A DNA stretch of 64,000 nt, from assembly GCA_028285185.1 (NCBI GenBank), contig JANQQD010000113.1, positions 16,020-80,019 on the forward strand, read 5' to 3'. This stretch comes from Anaerolineae bacterium. GTDB lineage: Bacteria; Pseudomonadota; Alphaproteobacteria; DSM-16000; Inquilinaceae. Position numbers and translations under genes: made by a program. Shown one piece after another: positions 29,162 through 38,047 of this stretch. The notes under the pieces are model-generated. The model was not told the DNA's origin. It made no database searches and worked only from the letters and a program-made list of their open reading frames with translations. Each line of letters begins with the position of its first letter. Within the stretch, counting starts at the first letter, position 1.

Positions 29162-30928
29162 GTGGCGTTTTCTGGGAATAGTGATTGGGCCATGGTAGAA
29201 GCGCCTGAGCCGGGCAAGCAGAGGAGAGACACGTCGGTGACCCACCTTGTGTCCCCCCAGGATGGCAGGTGGCCGTTTGGCCGCGGCCGCACCGGCGTAG
29301 CAGCTTCTACCGGGCTGGCAGTCGCGCTGCTTTCGTCGCTGTCGGGCTGCGATGGTCGCCGTCCCCTCGATCACACGTCCCGGTTGGTCGAGAGCCAACC
29401 GCGTGTGACGGCGCCGCCGCGTCCCGAACAGCACGTGCCGTCGGTGGCCGAGGATGCCGGGAAGCCACCGGCAGCGCAGGAGGGCGACCTGGGCGTCGAT
29501 GCTTCGGCGGCACCTCCGTTACCGCCAGGTCCCGAGCTCGCGGTAGCCGACCAGCCCAGTGTCTCGTCGTTACCGACGCCGCCGCTCAGCTTGGCCGTTC
29601 TGGACAGGCAGGCGGCCGCGCCGGACGTGAGGCCGGAGCCGCTTCCACCGGCTCCGGTACTGTCGATCCCGCCGCCGACATTTCCGCTGGTCGCTGCCCA
29701 GCCTGTGGAGCCGTCGCTGCAGACGTCCCTTCTGCTGGCCGATACGCCGGTTGATGTGACACCGCCCGCCGCCGTCGTTGGCGCAACGCCGTTGGAAATG
29801 CCGGCGCCTCCACTGCAGGGTGCCGCTCCGGTGCTGCAACTGTCCTTGTCGCCGCCGGCACCCCCGGTGGTCGTGGCGGCACTGCCCACGTCGACTTCGC
29901 CCCTGGCAGTTTTGGCGCCTGGAGCGCCCGCCCAGGAGCCGACGCCCAGGGTCATTGCTCCGCCGATGCCATCGCCGGTATCGCCGTCGGCAGCCGTCGA
30001 TCAGCCAACCATGCCGCCGCTGCCGAGCTCGCAGAGCCCGGAACCAGCGCACGAGGAATCGTCGGCTCCGCCACCGGTCAATCTGGATGTTGTAGCTGCA
30101 GATGCGCGACAACCGATTGCCGGCTCAAGCATCCTGTCCAACAGACTGGACGATCGCGAGTTGGCGGCGGTGACACCGGCGCTCGAAGCGATTCCCACGC
30201 CGGAGGTAATAGAGGACTATGCGATCGTAGCGGACATTCCGCTTCGGCCCACGGAACTGTCGACACCCCAGCAGATAACGGAGCTGCAGCAGCAGCTTGA
30301 GGTAGACCGGGAGGCCCTCAGATCCAGCTCGGCACCGCCGGTGGACAATTCTCCGACACCGGAACCGCCGTCCGTCGTGGCCTTCGGCAATGTGCCACGC
30401 GAAATCACGGGCGCGCCCTCCGCGTCGCCGGGGGAAAGCTCAGGCCCGGTGGAAGCCGTCGCTACCCCCGCGCCCGCCCCGGTTTCCAGCCCCTCGGTGC
30501 CGGCTCGGGCTATCGAACCGGCGCCCACGGTCGCCACGGCACGACCGGCTCGGCCGGCCACAACGGCAGCCGCGCAGCCTTCAAGGGCCGTGGAAAGCAC
30601 CAAGCACGTCGCCACTCTGTTCTTCGGTCCCGGAACGACGGCCGTCGGGGCATCCAGCCGAGCGGTTCTGCAACGGGTGCTGGAGGAGCAGCGGGCGACT
30701 GGACGATCGGTGAGGATCGTCGCGTTTACCGGCGCCGGTGCCCGTGGTGGTGGCTCGGCGGTGCCACTGGCGGCGACCGTCAGGGTCGCAGTTGAGCGCG
30801 CAAAGGCTGTAGCGGAGAGTCTTGCCAGACTTGGCGTCGATCCCGGCAGCATTGCCGTTGAAGCGGTCTACGAACCAGCCGGCACCTCGGGCTCAGACCC
30901 CGAACGCGCTGAAATCTACCTGCAATAG
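29162..30928 (+). CDS. Proline/alanine-rich lipoprotein with C-terminal OmpA-like domain
   Basis: Predicted envelope protein. A hydrophobic stretch ending LSSLSGC is a lipobox, so the mature chain would begin at that Cys (about residue 63 of the longest form). The start is unsure. GTG 29162, ATG 29192 and GTG 29237 are all in frame; the last follows an AGGAG (29222-29226) and gives a more usual signal-peptide length. About 400 residues of low-complexity Pro/Ala/Val sequence follow. The last 110 residues resemble an OmpA-type peptidoglycan-binding domain: VATLFFGPGTTAVGASSRAV, VRIVAFTGAG, then VERAKAVAESLARLGV and a terminal Arg-x-Glu-Ile-x-Leu-like end. It may tether the outer membrane to the wall across a long spacer. 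Confidence 0.75.
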   Translation: MAFSGNSDWAMVEAPEPGKQRRDTSVTHLVSPQDGRWPFGRGRTGVAASTGLAVALLSSLSGCDGRRPLDHTSRLVESQPRVTAPPRPEQHVPSVAEDAGKPPAAQEGDLGVDASAAPPLPPGPELAVADQPSVSSLPTPPLSLAVLDRQAAAPDVRPEPLPPAPVLSIPPPTFPLVAAQPVEPSLQTSLLLADTPVDVTPPAAVVGATPLEMPAPPLQGAAPVLQLSLSPPAPPVVVAALPTSTSPLAVLAPGAPAQEPTPRVIAPPMPSPVSPSAAVDQPTMPPLPSSQSPEPAHEESSAPPPVNLDVVAADARQPIAGSSILSNRLDDRELAAVTPALEAIPTPEVIEDYAIVADIPLRPTELSTPQQITELQQQLEVDREALRSSSAPPVDNSPTPEPPSVVAFGNVPREITGAPSASPGESSGPVEAVATPAPAPVSSPSVPARAIEPAPTVATARPARPATTAAAQPSRAVESTKHVATLFFGPGTTAVGASSRAVLQRVLEEQRATGRSVRIVAFTGAGARGGGSAVPLAATVRVAVERAKAVAESLARLGVDPGSIAVEAVYEPAGTSGSDPERAEIYLQ

Positions 30929-30946
30929 AAAGCCGCTATGCGTAAT

Positions 30947-31192
30947 TCACGCGCTGGCGCTGGCGCTGCGCGCGAACCTGTTCGCGATCGCGGCGCCACC
31001 GTCGAACACGTCCTCAGGCCAAGCGAAGGTGCCTTCCATCGCGCCGATTAGCGGTCGACAGGCGGAGCGCCCAGCCGGGACGATCTGCGCAGCCGGTCGG
31101 CCGTAGCGCGTCAGCACGGTCGCCTCGCCGGCTTTAGCGCGGCGAATGAGGTCCACGAATTGCGCCTTTGCCTCGGCGATGGCGTTCTGCAT
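30947..31192 (-). CDS. Phd/YefM-type antitoxin without an adjacent toxin
   Basis: 81-residue protein with the N-terminal pattern of prevent-host-death antitoxins: AIAEAKAQFVDLIRRAKAGE, then TVLTRYGRPAAQIVPAG, forming the dimeric DNA-binding fold. The C-terminal half (MEGTFAWPEDVFDGG) is the toxin-wrapping tail typical for PIN partners. The place downstream where the toxin should be is occupied by the convergent OmpA-like gene ending at 30928, so this antitoxin is an orphan or a relic. Confidence 0.78.
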   Translation of the reverse strand: MQNAIAEAKAQFVDLIRRAKAGEATVLTRYGRPAAQIVPAGRSACRPLIGAMEGTFAWPEDVFDGGAAIANRFARSASASA

Positions 31193-31641
31193 AAGACGAG
31201 CCTCCTTACGACGACCGCCACGTCGGTCAGGGCCCCGGATCGAACAAGGCGGACTATCGGCCGACCCGTTGCGCCCCGGCCTATGATTATCGCCGCGTCA
31301 AACCTTCTCGATCAGTTCGTTGGACCTCCGCACCATCTTGCGGATGAACGCCCTCATCTGCTTGGCGTTGGCCATTAAAAGGATCCCGGCTGAGCACTAA
31401 CGAATTGGGTTGTAGTGCAGCCCGGTCGCTGCTACCCCAAACCTCGCGGGAGGACCCGCAGAGTGCGGATTCTGCTGCTTCCCGTTCGTCATGCCCCATT
31501 TGCCACCGGTAATTGTCCCCCTGGGCAATGCCCGCCCCGTCTCTACACGACGCCGCGAACGCCACAAAAGACAGGTCTGATCATGTATGCGCTGATGCTG
31601 CCGGGTGGGATGACCCGCCCTTGCGCCGGAGACGTCCGCCG
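31193..31641. other. Intergenic region upstream of galU
   Basis: About 450 bases between the antitoxin and galU start. A 25-codon frame on the minus strand (31298-31375, starting MANAKQMRAF) is the only small coding candidate. It lacks a good ribosome site and I do not call it. No promoter can be assigned with confidence. Confidence 0.4.
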
Positions 31642-32583
31642 GTGACTCGCCGCGTACGCAAGGCGGTCTTTCCCGTCGCCGGTCTTGGCACCCGTTTCCT
31701 GCCGGCAACCAAGTTGGTCGCGAAAGAAATGCTGCCGGTCGTCGACAAGCCGCTGATCCAATATGCGGTTGAGGAAGCGTTCGCCGCCGGCATCGAGTAC
31801 TGCATGTTCATTACCGGGCGCGGCAAGGCCGTGCTGGTCGATCACTTCGACAGCGCGCCGGAGCTGGAGGCGATGCTGCGGGACCGCGGCAAGCAGGAAC
31901 CGCTCGCCGAGTTGCTGGGTGGGCGGCCCAAGGCAGGAACGATCCTGGCGACCCGCCAGCAGGCCCCACTGGGGCTCGGCCATGCCGTCAGCTGTGCGCG
32001 CGCTTTCACTGACGACGAACCCTTTGCGGTCATTCTGCCCGACGATCTGATCCTGTCCGATCGACCCTGCCTCAGCCAATTGATCGACGTTTGGTCCGAG
32101 CATGGTGGCAATGTCATCGCTGTTGAAGAGGTCGACCGGTCGCGGACCGCGAACTACGGCATTCTCGACGTTGCCGCCGACGATGGCCGGGTCGCCCGCG
32201 CCCAGGGATTGGTCGAGAAGCCCCAGCCCGATGTCGCGCCGTCCAGGTTGGCGATCATTGGCCGCTATGTCCTTGATCCTAAGGTGATGCGCGCGCTGGA
32301 GAGCACCGCCCCTGGCGCCGGCGGCGAAATCCAGTTGACGGACGCGATCCGCGCCACCCTGCCGGATGTCGCGATCCACGGCCTTCGCTTCGACGGCATG
32401 CGGTTCGACTGCGGGGACAAGGTTGGGTTTATCGAGGCCAACCTGGCCTTCGCCCTGGAGCGTCCGGATATCCGGCCACGCCTTGTCCAGTCATTGAAGG
32501 CGACGGTGGCGGCTTTGGAAGCGGAAGAGGACAGAACTGGCATGGCTCAGCGGACTTCGACCGCTGTCGACGCCGCTTCCTGA
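31642..32583 (+). CDS. galU: UTP-glucose-1-phosphate uridylyltransferase
   Basis: Makes UDP-glucose from UTP and glucose-1-phosphate, the precursor (via UDP-glucuronate) of the UDP-xylose made by the gene at 26483. GTG 31642 gives the normal family N-terminus RRVRKAVFPVAGLGTRFLPA, containing the nucleotide-binding loop; the frame is open upstream but without homology. KEMLPVVDKPLIQYAVEEA and the EKP motif in VEKPQPDVAPS are present. Length, 313 aa, is typical. Confidence 0.94.
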   Translation: MTRRVRKAVFPVAGLGTRFLPATKLVAKEMLPVVDKPLIQYAVEEAFAAGIEYCMFITGRGKAVLVDHFDSAPELEAMLRDRGKQEPLAELLGGRPKAGTILATRQQAPLGLGHAVSCARAFTDDEPFAVILPDDLILSDRPCLSQLIDVWSEHGGNVIAVEEVDRSRTANYGILDVAADDGRVARAQGLVEKPQPDVAPSRLAIIGRYVLDPKVMRALESTAPGAGGEIQLTDAIRATLPDVAIHGLRFDGMRFDCGDKVGFIEANLAFALERPDIRPRLVQSLKATVAALEAEEDRTGMAQRTSTAVDAAS

Positions 32584-32706
32584 CGGCGATCCTTGTCGTT
32601 TGGCCTTTTCGCAGCCTGCCACCCACTGACGGTCGGCGCAGCCGGAATCCTCTCGCGCAAGACTAAAGCGACAACATGAATGCCTTGATCAAGCGAAGTC
32701 ATCGCC

Positions 32707-33507
32707 GTGGACACGCTCTTCTTCATTGCCGCCAAGCTGATCTGGGGCCTGATCCGACCGGAGACCTGGCTCTTCATCGCGCTGGTGATCGCCTGGCGCG
32801 CGCTGAAGCGTGGCCGCACCGGCCTGGCGCGCCGCCTACTCGCTGCGACCTTGGTCTGCGCCATAACCCTTGCGGTATTGCCACTCGGCGACCTGCTTCT
32901 GCGCCCGCTGGAGGGCAGCTTCCCGGTCCCTACCCAGTTGAGCCGGGTCGACGGCATCATCGTCCTCGGCGGCGCCGAAGACATGAGCCGCACCGCGCAC
33001 TGGCAAGAGCCGCAACTGAACGATGCGGCGGAGCGGATGACTGTAGCCACAGAACTCGCCCGCCGCTTTCCCGACGCGCGCCTGCTGTTCAGCGGCGGCA
33101 GCGGCGCGCTCAGCGATCTGGCCTGCACCGATTGCGCCGGGGCGCATGTCGCCGGCGCATTCTTCGCCGACCAGGGCATCGAGGCGTCCCGCCTTGTCTT
33201 AGAGCCGGACTCGCGCAACACCTGGGAAAATGCCCGCAACAGTTTTGCTCTGGCGGCGCCGGCGCCCGATGAGGTCTGGGTGCTGGTGACCAGCGCTTTC
33301 CACATGCCCCGCGCCCTGGAGAGCTTCCAGCGGGCGGGATGGGAGGTCGTACCCTATCCGGTGGACTATCGGACGGCAGGTTTCTGGGACGGCATTGGCT
33401 GGAACTTTGCCGGCAATCTCGACACCCTCAACACGGCTCTCAAAGAGTACGTAGGCGTCATGGCCTATCGGCTGCTGGTTTTCCCAAGGCAGGAGGATCA
33501 ACTCTAA
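32707..33507 (+). CDS. YdcF/ElyC-like DUF218 membrane protein
   Basis: 266-residue protein with two N-terminal membrane helices (residues about 1-20 and 45-65), followed by a DUF218 domain. Its landmarks are GIIVLGGAED, LLFSGGSGAL, EPDSRNTWENA and VTSAFHMPRAL. ElyC and SanA of this family affect envelope integrity and undecaprenyl-phosphate metabolism. The start is GTG 32707. Separation from galU by 120 bases gives weak evidence for co-transcription. Confidence 0.87.
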   Translation: MDTLFFIAAKLIWGLIRPETWLFIALVIAWRALKRGRTGLARRLLAATLVCAITLAVLPLGDLLLRPLEGSFPVPTQLSRVDGIIVLGGAEDMSRTAHWQEPQLNDAAERMTVATELARRFPDARLLFSGGSGALSDLACTDCAGAHVAGAFFADQGIEASRLVLEPDSRNTWENARNSFALAAPAPDEVWVLVTSAFHMPRALESFQRAGWEVVPYPVDYRTAGFWDGIGWNFAGNLDTLNTALKEYVGVMAYRLLVFPRQEDQL

Positions 33508-34188
33508 TCGGCGGTAGTCCACGCCATCGCGTATCCTGCCTGCGCGAACAAGCGGCGACCGTCACACTGGGCCATTACGAAGGCACCGGGGGCGACTCAT
33601 CGCGAATGCCAATCGCTGACATGCGCAATCGGGGTCTTGAAGTCGCTACGGGGGCGGGCCCGTTGGCACGATGGCCGCCGAAGATCACGGCGTATATTTA
33701 CAGACGCCTATGCCCCTCTCCGAAGCTTGATCGGACATCGGCCGACCGCCCGCCCGTGTCGCCGATGTGCCAAAGGCTGACGTTCGATGACTGAATGCAT
33801 TTTCGGTGGATAAGCGGTTAGAGGACCAGCCGATCATCCGGTTGGACGTGGCCCGGTCTGACATGATCCCCTACCTTGGCGCGGCCACACTTAGACGTTT
33901 CGCGCCCTCCCGGTCCGATGCAAGTCCGCCCATGCGTTCCTAGCAGCGCGGGTAGGCGCACGGCACGCAATACTGAGCGGCCAACCCGACACTACGTCAT
34001 CATAGGTGCGACAGACTCTGTCCAACGGTGCGGCCATCCGGCTGCGATGAAAAAACAACTCATTGCCTGGCGTCAAGTCGCATACAATTTGTCAGATCGC
34101 ATTCTCAATCGGACAACGGGCTAACCTGGCTGTAGGGATTCCAATTGGTTTGGTCTTAATCGGGATTGCCGCCCGGCGTTCCGCCCGT
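33508..34188. other. Gene-free stretch
   Basis: About 680 bases between YdcF-like and the minus-strand delta-endotoxin-like gene. Open frames are short, mutually inconsistent and without motifs. I see no RNA gene, repeat or clear terminator in it. Confidence 0.45.
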
Positions 34189-35439
34189 TCAGTATCCCGG
34201 CGGCGTCGCAGCCTTGCGCCATGCCGCAGCAACCGCCTTCGGATCGTTCAACTCCTTAGTTAGAGTCGCGACGACCGCGGTCGACCGCGCGTTCCGATCC
34301 TTCGTAGCGTCGGCCTTTGCCTTATCCGCGTCCTTGACCTTGGTGTAGTAGAAGACCTTGCCGACCTCTCCGGTGACCGCGTCCTTCCACTGGTAGCCCT
34401 TGTTGCACGACACGGTCTGAGCGGCGTAGGTGCAGCGCTCGTAGTACTTGACCGTGACCGCCGCGTCGCGCGCCCTAACGATGTCGGCGAATACGTCCTC
34501 AAGCCGTTTGGCATAATCTTCATAGGTACTGCCCGTCCGGTCGGGACCAGCTTCGATGATCGGGAGCGCCTTTCGCTGCTTGGTGATCTCCTGCAGCATC
34601 GCGAGGTGGATCGTCGCGCCGCACATGAAGACCGGCAGGCCCGACCGCGGGTACCGGCCCTTGGCGATGGCGCCGACGCGGCCATACATGTCGTCCGTTT
34701 GGCGTTGGAGCCGGGCGAGCAGTTCCGGCGTCACGCCCGATTTCGCCTTCTCCGCCTCATACTCGTTGTTCACGAAGCGCAGGATGCCCTCGAACGTCCC
34801 CGCCATCTGATCGAGCAGCGCCTGCGTGAGCTGCTCGTGGACGATCCGCTCGATCTCGGCATAGACCTTGGTGAAATAGGCCGGCACCGTGTTGTCCGGG
34901 AAGAACTCAGCGATGACCTCGGCGCCCATCCACTTGAGCAGCGCCTTGGCGGCGTCAATCACGACATTGGGCACATTTCCGTCGGCGATGCCAGTATCGG
35001 TCGGCGACGGCAGCGGCCGGTGCGGCATGAGCCGGAGTGCGCCGGAGACGATCCGGACGTTCTCGAAGAAGTAGTATGCCCGGGCGAGGTTGGTCGTCCG
35101 GCGCAAGACCGCAGTTCCGGCAGCCAGATCCTCGAACGGCGCCTCAAGATACGTGAACAGGTCCTCGCTCACCGTCTCACCGGGCACGAGCGGAGCGTCG
35201 GCTGCCAGCTCGTCCAACGCGCAACGCTTCAGGTCCTCGACCTGCGAGGCCACGGCGGCATCGGGCGCAGGCAAGGCGTCGGGGCTGACGACCTCTATGG
35301 GCGCACGCAACTGGGAGGCGACGCTGGACGAGAGCGCTGCGACGTCCGTGTCGGCGAAGACCTTCGCCAGCGCTTCCGTCTTGGTCTGCACATAGCCGGT
35401 TGGGCCGTCCGCAAATACCTCTTCCAAATACATCCGCAT
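34189..35439 (-). CDS. Protein resembling the N-terminal (pore-forming) domain of insecticidal delta-endotoxins
   Basis: 416-residue, mostly helical protein with no signal peptide. Residues about 195-290 follow the delta-endotoxin domain I pattern: FTKVYAEIERIVHEQLTQAL, FEGILRFVNNEYEA, then RSGLPVFMCGATIHLAMLQE. The last matches the Cry signature in which a Leu-Pro-x-Tyr-Ala-x-Ala-x-x-Leu-His-Leu segment forms a core helix. A later YEDYAKRLEDVFADIVRARD could be the final helix. Cry receptor-binding domains II and III are missing; about 90 C-terminal residues (CNKGYQWKD onward) are unlike them. AGGAGG lies eight bases before ATG 35439. The family call is by eye and needs a profile search; toxicity is not implied. 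Confidence 0.6.
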   Translation of the reverse strand: MRMYLEEVFADGPTGYVQTKTEALAKVFADTDVAALSSSVASQLRAPIEVVSPDALPAPDAAVASQVEDLKRCALDELAADAPLVPGETVSEDLFTYLEAPFEDLAAGTAVLRRTTNLARAYYFFENVRIVSGALRLMPHRPLPSPTDTGIADGNVPNVVIDAAKALLKWMGAEVIAEFFPDNTVPAYFTKVYAEIERIVHEQLTQALLDQMAGTFEGILRFVNNEYEAEKAKSGVTPELLARLQRQTDDMYGRVGAIAKGRYPRSGLPVFMCGATIHLAMLQEITKQRKALPIIEAGPDRTGSTYEDYAKRLEDVFADIVRARDAAVTVKYYERCTYAAQTVSCNKGYQWKDAVTGEVGKVFYYTKVKDADKAKADATKDRNARSTAVVATLTKELNDPKAVAAAWRKAATPPGY

Positions 35440-36019
35440 GCCAAATCCCTCCTATCCTCAAATGAACCGTATAAAAATTGGCCAGGATTGTCCGCCAGTT
35501 GCATTCCCTGCGATGATCGTGCCGACGACGAAAGCGACGCGCAAGCGACGATCCGCCAGCGGCGCCTGTCGATGGCTCGCGTCAAGGACGGGAAGGGCAC
35601 CAAAGGCCCTCCACAGCCGTGAGGAGCGCGACACAACCCTCCTTCGGTCGCTCCTCCTCCTTCGCAATCAGAGAATTCAATATATGTATATTCAACCATG
35701 ATCGGATAACTGAGGTTGGTACAGCGGCCTACGCGCCTCGTGGGGATTGATGTTTGGAATGGGCCGAAGGCTGCCTCTCCTTCATTGCCTCAACGAAAGG
35801 CAGCTCAGAGTCATGATCCGCAGATCACCTGCTGACCTCACCTGGATGGATAGCCGCCGGTGTGTGGCGAGCGTGCCCTCACGGCGTTACGGGTTAGGGA
35901 GGCGTCGGTGCCGCGAGGGGCCGTTCCTAAGGGTTCAGCGATCGACGCTGAGCGGGTTTCGTCGACGGCCTCGTGTAATAGTCGACATTCTCCCAAGGGG
36001 CCGTCTTCGGCAGAAGCTT
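35440..36019. other. Intergenic region containing one long direct repeat copy
   Basis: About 580 bases with no convincing gene. It includes the ribosome site of the delta-endotoxin-like gene at its left end, an AT-rich patch near 35670-35700, and the 158-bp repeat at 35818-35975. Confidence 0.5.
35818..35975 (+). repeat. 158-bp direct repeat, copy A
   Basis: Matches 38048-38205 over 158 bases without gaps, about 22 differences counted by eye (roughly 86% identical). It lies 45 bases downstream of the stop of the minus-strand Cys-repeat gene. The two copies bracket three exported-protein genes. Confidence 0.85.
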
Positions 36020-36592
36020 CTATAGGATGACATCGCCGGAGCACCTGGCGCCACGGTCACACCTGCCCATGCTGATGCCGTTGCACGTGCCACGGCCGAT
36101 GCAGTGCCCGACGCCGTCGCAGGTGCCTGAGCCGCCGGCCGACATTGTGCCGGTTCCGTCGCAAAGGCCGGATCCATCACAGGTCCCTATGCCGTCGCAG
36201 GTCAGTGTCCCGTCGCAGCTACCGCCGGTCTCGAGAACCACCCCGTTGCAGACGGCGTAGCCATCGCAGGTGCCAAGTCCGACACAGGTCCCAACGCCCG
36301 TACAGGTGCCGGTACCTTCCGTCGTCCCGTAGCCGATACAGGTGGCCTCTTCCGTGGCCGCCAGGCACCGCCCGTAGCCCTCGCACCTGGCCTCACCCTG
36401 CCCACATTCGCTGACGCCCCGACACCCTCCGACCACGGCACAGGCCGAGGGGAGCAGCAGCACCGTCAAGCTGAACAGCGATATTAGCACCGGCGCGACC
36501 AGCAGCAGGCGCAAGCCGGTCAGCCGCGGGCACCGAAAGTGTCCGGGACGGCAGTCTCGAGATCCTCGCATTGGCTTGACTCCGGCTGCCAA
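36020..36592 (-). CDS. Exported protein with Cys every six residues (C-x-G-x-G-x repeats)
   Basis: A hydrophobic signal segment (LLLVAPVLISLFSLTVLLL) is followed by about 135 residues containing 19 Cys, many spaced exactly six apart: GTCTGVGTCVGLGTCDG, TCDGIGTCDGSGLCDGTG. Gly fills the second position after each Cys. I know no family with this pattern. The six-residue Cys period recalls disulfide-braced beta-helices, but that is speculation. The first ATG (36592) overlaps the upstream Sel1 gene by 73 bases. An in-frame TTG at 36514, just after that gene's stop, would give a compact signal peptide and may be the real start. Probably co-transcribed with the two genes upstream. Confidence 0.72.
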   Translation of the reverse strand: MAAGVKPMRGSRDCRPGHFRCPRLTGLRLLLVAPVLISLFSLTVLLLPSACAVVGGCRGVSECGQGEARCEGYGRCLAATEEATCIGYGTTEGTGTCTGVGTCVGLGTCDGYAVCNGVVLETGGSCDGTLTCDGIGTCDGSGLCDGTGTMSAGGSGTCDGVGHCIGRGTCNGISMGRCDRGARCSGDVIL

Positions 36593-37362
36593 GCGGCCAC
36601 CAGGCGTTCCGCTTGTGCAATCTGGTCGGCGTGCATTCGCTGTACAAAGCTCTGCTCGCTCTCGGGGCCAGAATACCCGCCACGTTCTGCAAGTGCGTAG
36701 AAGAGATAGGCACGTGTATAGTTGGCTGTGACTATTTCACCAAGCTCATACTCTTCGCCAACCCGGTGCTGTGCCTCAACATCACCGCATTCTGCTTTGC
36801 GCAAGTTGTCTTCAAACTCCAAAATACGGAGGCTTGTGTCGCGTTGCTCGATCTGCGCTGAAATCGACGCTTCCTCCCTCCTGCGCCGCACGTCCTCTGG
36901 AGCCCATTGCTGTGCCGTGTGCGCATTTGTGTCCATCGCTTCATCAACAACTTCAACCGTTGTCAGAGCCTCGAATTCGCAGCGGCTCTCTGCTGCAATC
37001 CTCATGAGTTGATTCCGCTCGCCCATTATTTGAGCAATTGGCTCCGACATGTCACCAGAACCCACTTCGCCACATATCGGGGCTATCGCGATTCCTTGGT
37101 ACGCCATGCCTGAAATAATAGTAAGGAGTACAGAAAGGGGAATACATGCCGCAAGGCGCCCAACATCTTCATCGTGTGTATAATCTTGGTGCTGAGACGC
37201 CGCGACAAGCTCGACATAGTTACTCGAAAGGGCTTCCTCTAATTTATTGCAGTCGATATTGCTTGAAAAGGAATTGGCTGTGTCTAGTGGCTCTATGCTA
37301 TCCGGACTTTCAGCGCATGCTGAGATGATTGGTATGGCGGCAAGTGCTCTTAGCGCTCTCAT
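36520..37362 (-). CDS. Sel1-like repeat lipoprotein
   Basis: 280-residue lipoprotein. A GGAGG six bases before ATG 37362 fixes the start and gives MRALRALAAIPIISAC, a short signal peptide with a lipobox Cys at residue 16. The mature region is helical. Near the C-terminus, GDVEAQHRVGEEYELGEIV and RAYLFYALAERGGYSG form one or two Sel1/TPR-like units. The middle contains a hydrophobic stretch (SVLLTIISGMAYQGIAIAPI). Sits between two Cys-rich exported proteins on the same strand. Function unknown; Sel1 units usually mediate protein contacts. Confidence 0.75.
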   Translation of the reverse strand: MRALRALAAIPIISACAESPDSIEPLDTANSFSSNIDCNKLEEALSSNYVELVAASQHQDYTHDEDVGRLAACIPLSVLLTIISGMAYQGIAIAPICGEVGSGDMSEPIAQIMGERNQLMRIAAESRCEFEALTTVEVVDEAMDTNAHTAQQWAPEDVRRRREEASISAQIEQRDTSLRILEFEDNLRKAECGDVEAQHRVGEEYELGEIVTANYTRAYLFYALAERGGYSGPESEQSFVQRMHADQIAQAERLVAAWQPESSQCEDLETAVPDTFGARG

Positions 37363-37459
37363 CTTCCGCCTCCATTGTCGCGATCCGTCAATACACAGAG
37401 CATCAGGACCGCGGCGGCGCAGGCAGTTGAGGACTGTGCGAATGAGAAACGCCCGTTCT

Positions 37460-37915
37460 TCATTGGCCACCGCAGTCTGCTGTGTCGGTGCCTACGTCGC
37501 AGAGGCCTGTGCCGATCTGGGGGTGGTCGCACTCGCTATCGAATGCCCACTGACAGGTGTTGACCAGTAGCGCATCCAAATCGCGGAGCCGGAGGCCTCT
37601 GCAGTCAGTGACATCCGTGTAGTGGGCGCAAGCCGTCGTTGCGTTGGCGAGGTAACGGCTGTCGTCGCACTTCCCGTCACGTGACCATTGGCAGGCATCA
37701 TTTTCGACAGCAGGTCTCGCAACGCTAACAGCCGGTGTCGCAACGCTGACGGCCGGCCTCGCATACATCGGCGACGCGACCGTGCGGCTCCTCCTGGGCT
37801 CTTCGCATCCAGTCAAGGTACTCGCCGAGATGGGGATCAGGATCGCCAGAGCCGCGGCACCACTCAGGAAGCTCTTGATGAGCTGTCGCTGAGATGGCCG
37901 ACCTTCCTTGGACAT
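37460..37915 (-). CDS. Cys-rich lipoprotein with paired C-x-W/D-G-x-C-D-D motifs
   Basis: 151-residue protein. The N-terminal signal segment AAALAILIPISASTLTGC ends in a lipobox, so it is probably a lipoprotein. The mature part has two related Cys motifs: CQWSRDGKCDDSR ... DVTDC and CQWAFDSECDHPQIGTGLCD ... TADC. This calcium-loop-like arrangement is frequent in uncharacterised alphaproteobacterial secreted proteins. First gene of the apparent three-gene minus-strand unit 37915-36020. No known function. Confidence 0.75.
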   Translation of the reverse strand: MSKEGRPSQRQLIKSFLSGAAALAILIPISASTLTGCEEPRRSRTVASPMYARPAVSVATPAVSVARPAVENDACQWSRDGKCDDSRYLANATTACAHYTDVTDCRGLRLRDLDALLVNTCQWAFDSECDHPQIGTGLCDVGTDTADCGGQ

Positions 37916-38047
37916 TGGGCGCCCCGCTCTTCGGAGACGCTGTCGCGTATCACCAGCCGCAACAATCAGCAGTTGCTGATGCCAGAAACTTTTACGTAGT
38001 CTTCGGGTCTGGCGGCTTCAACTCACATTTCCGCCTCGGGCCATCAC

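Noticed and set aside
31298..31375. 25-codon basic peptide frame on the minus strand
   Set aside because: No ribosome site, no homologue known to me; too short to support.
34606..35622. Open frame of about 340 codons on the + strand
   Set aside because: Antisense to the delta-endotoxin-like gene, Arg/His/Leu-rich shadow composition, no motif or ribosome site.
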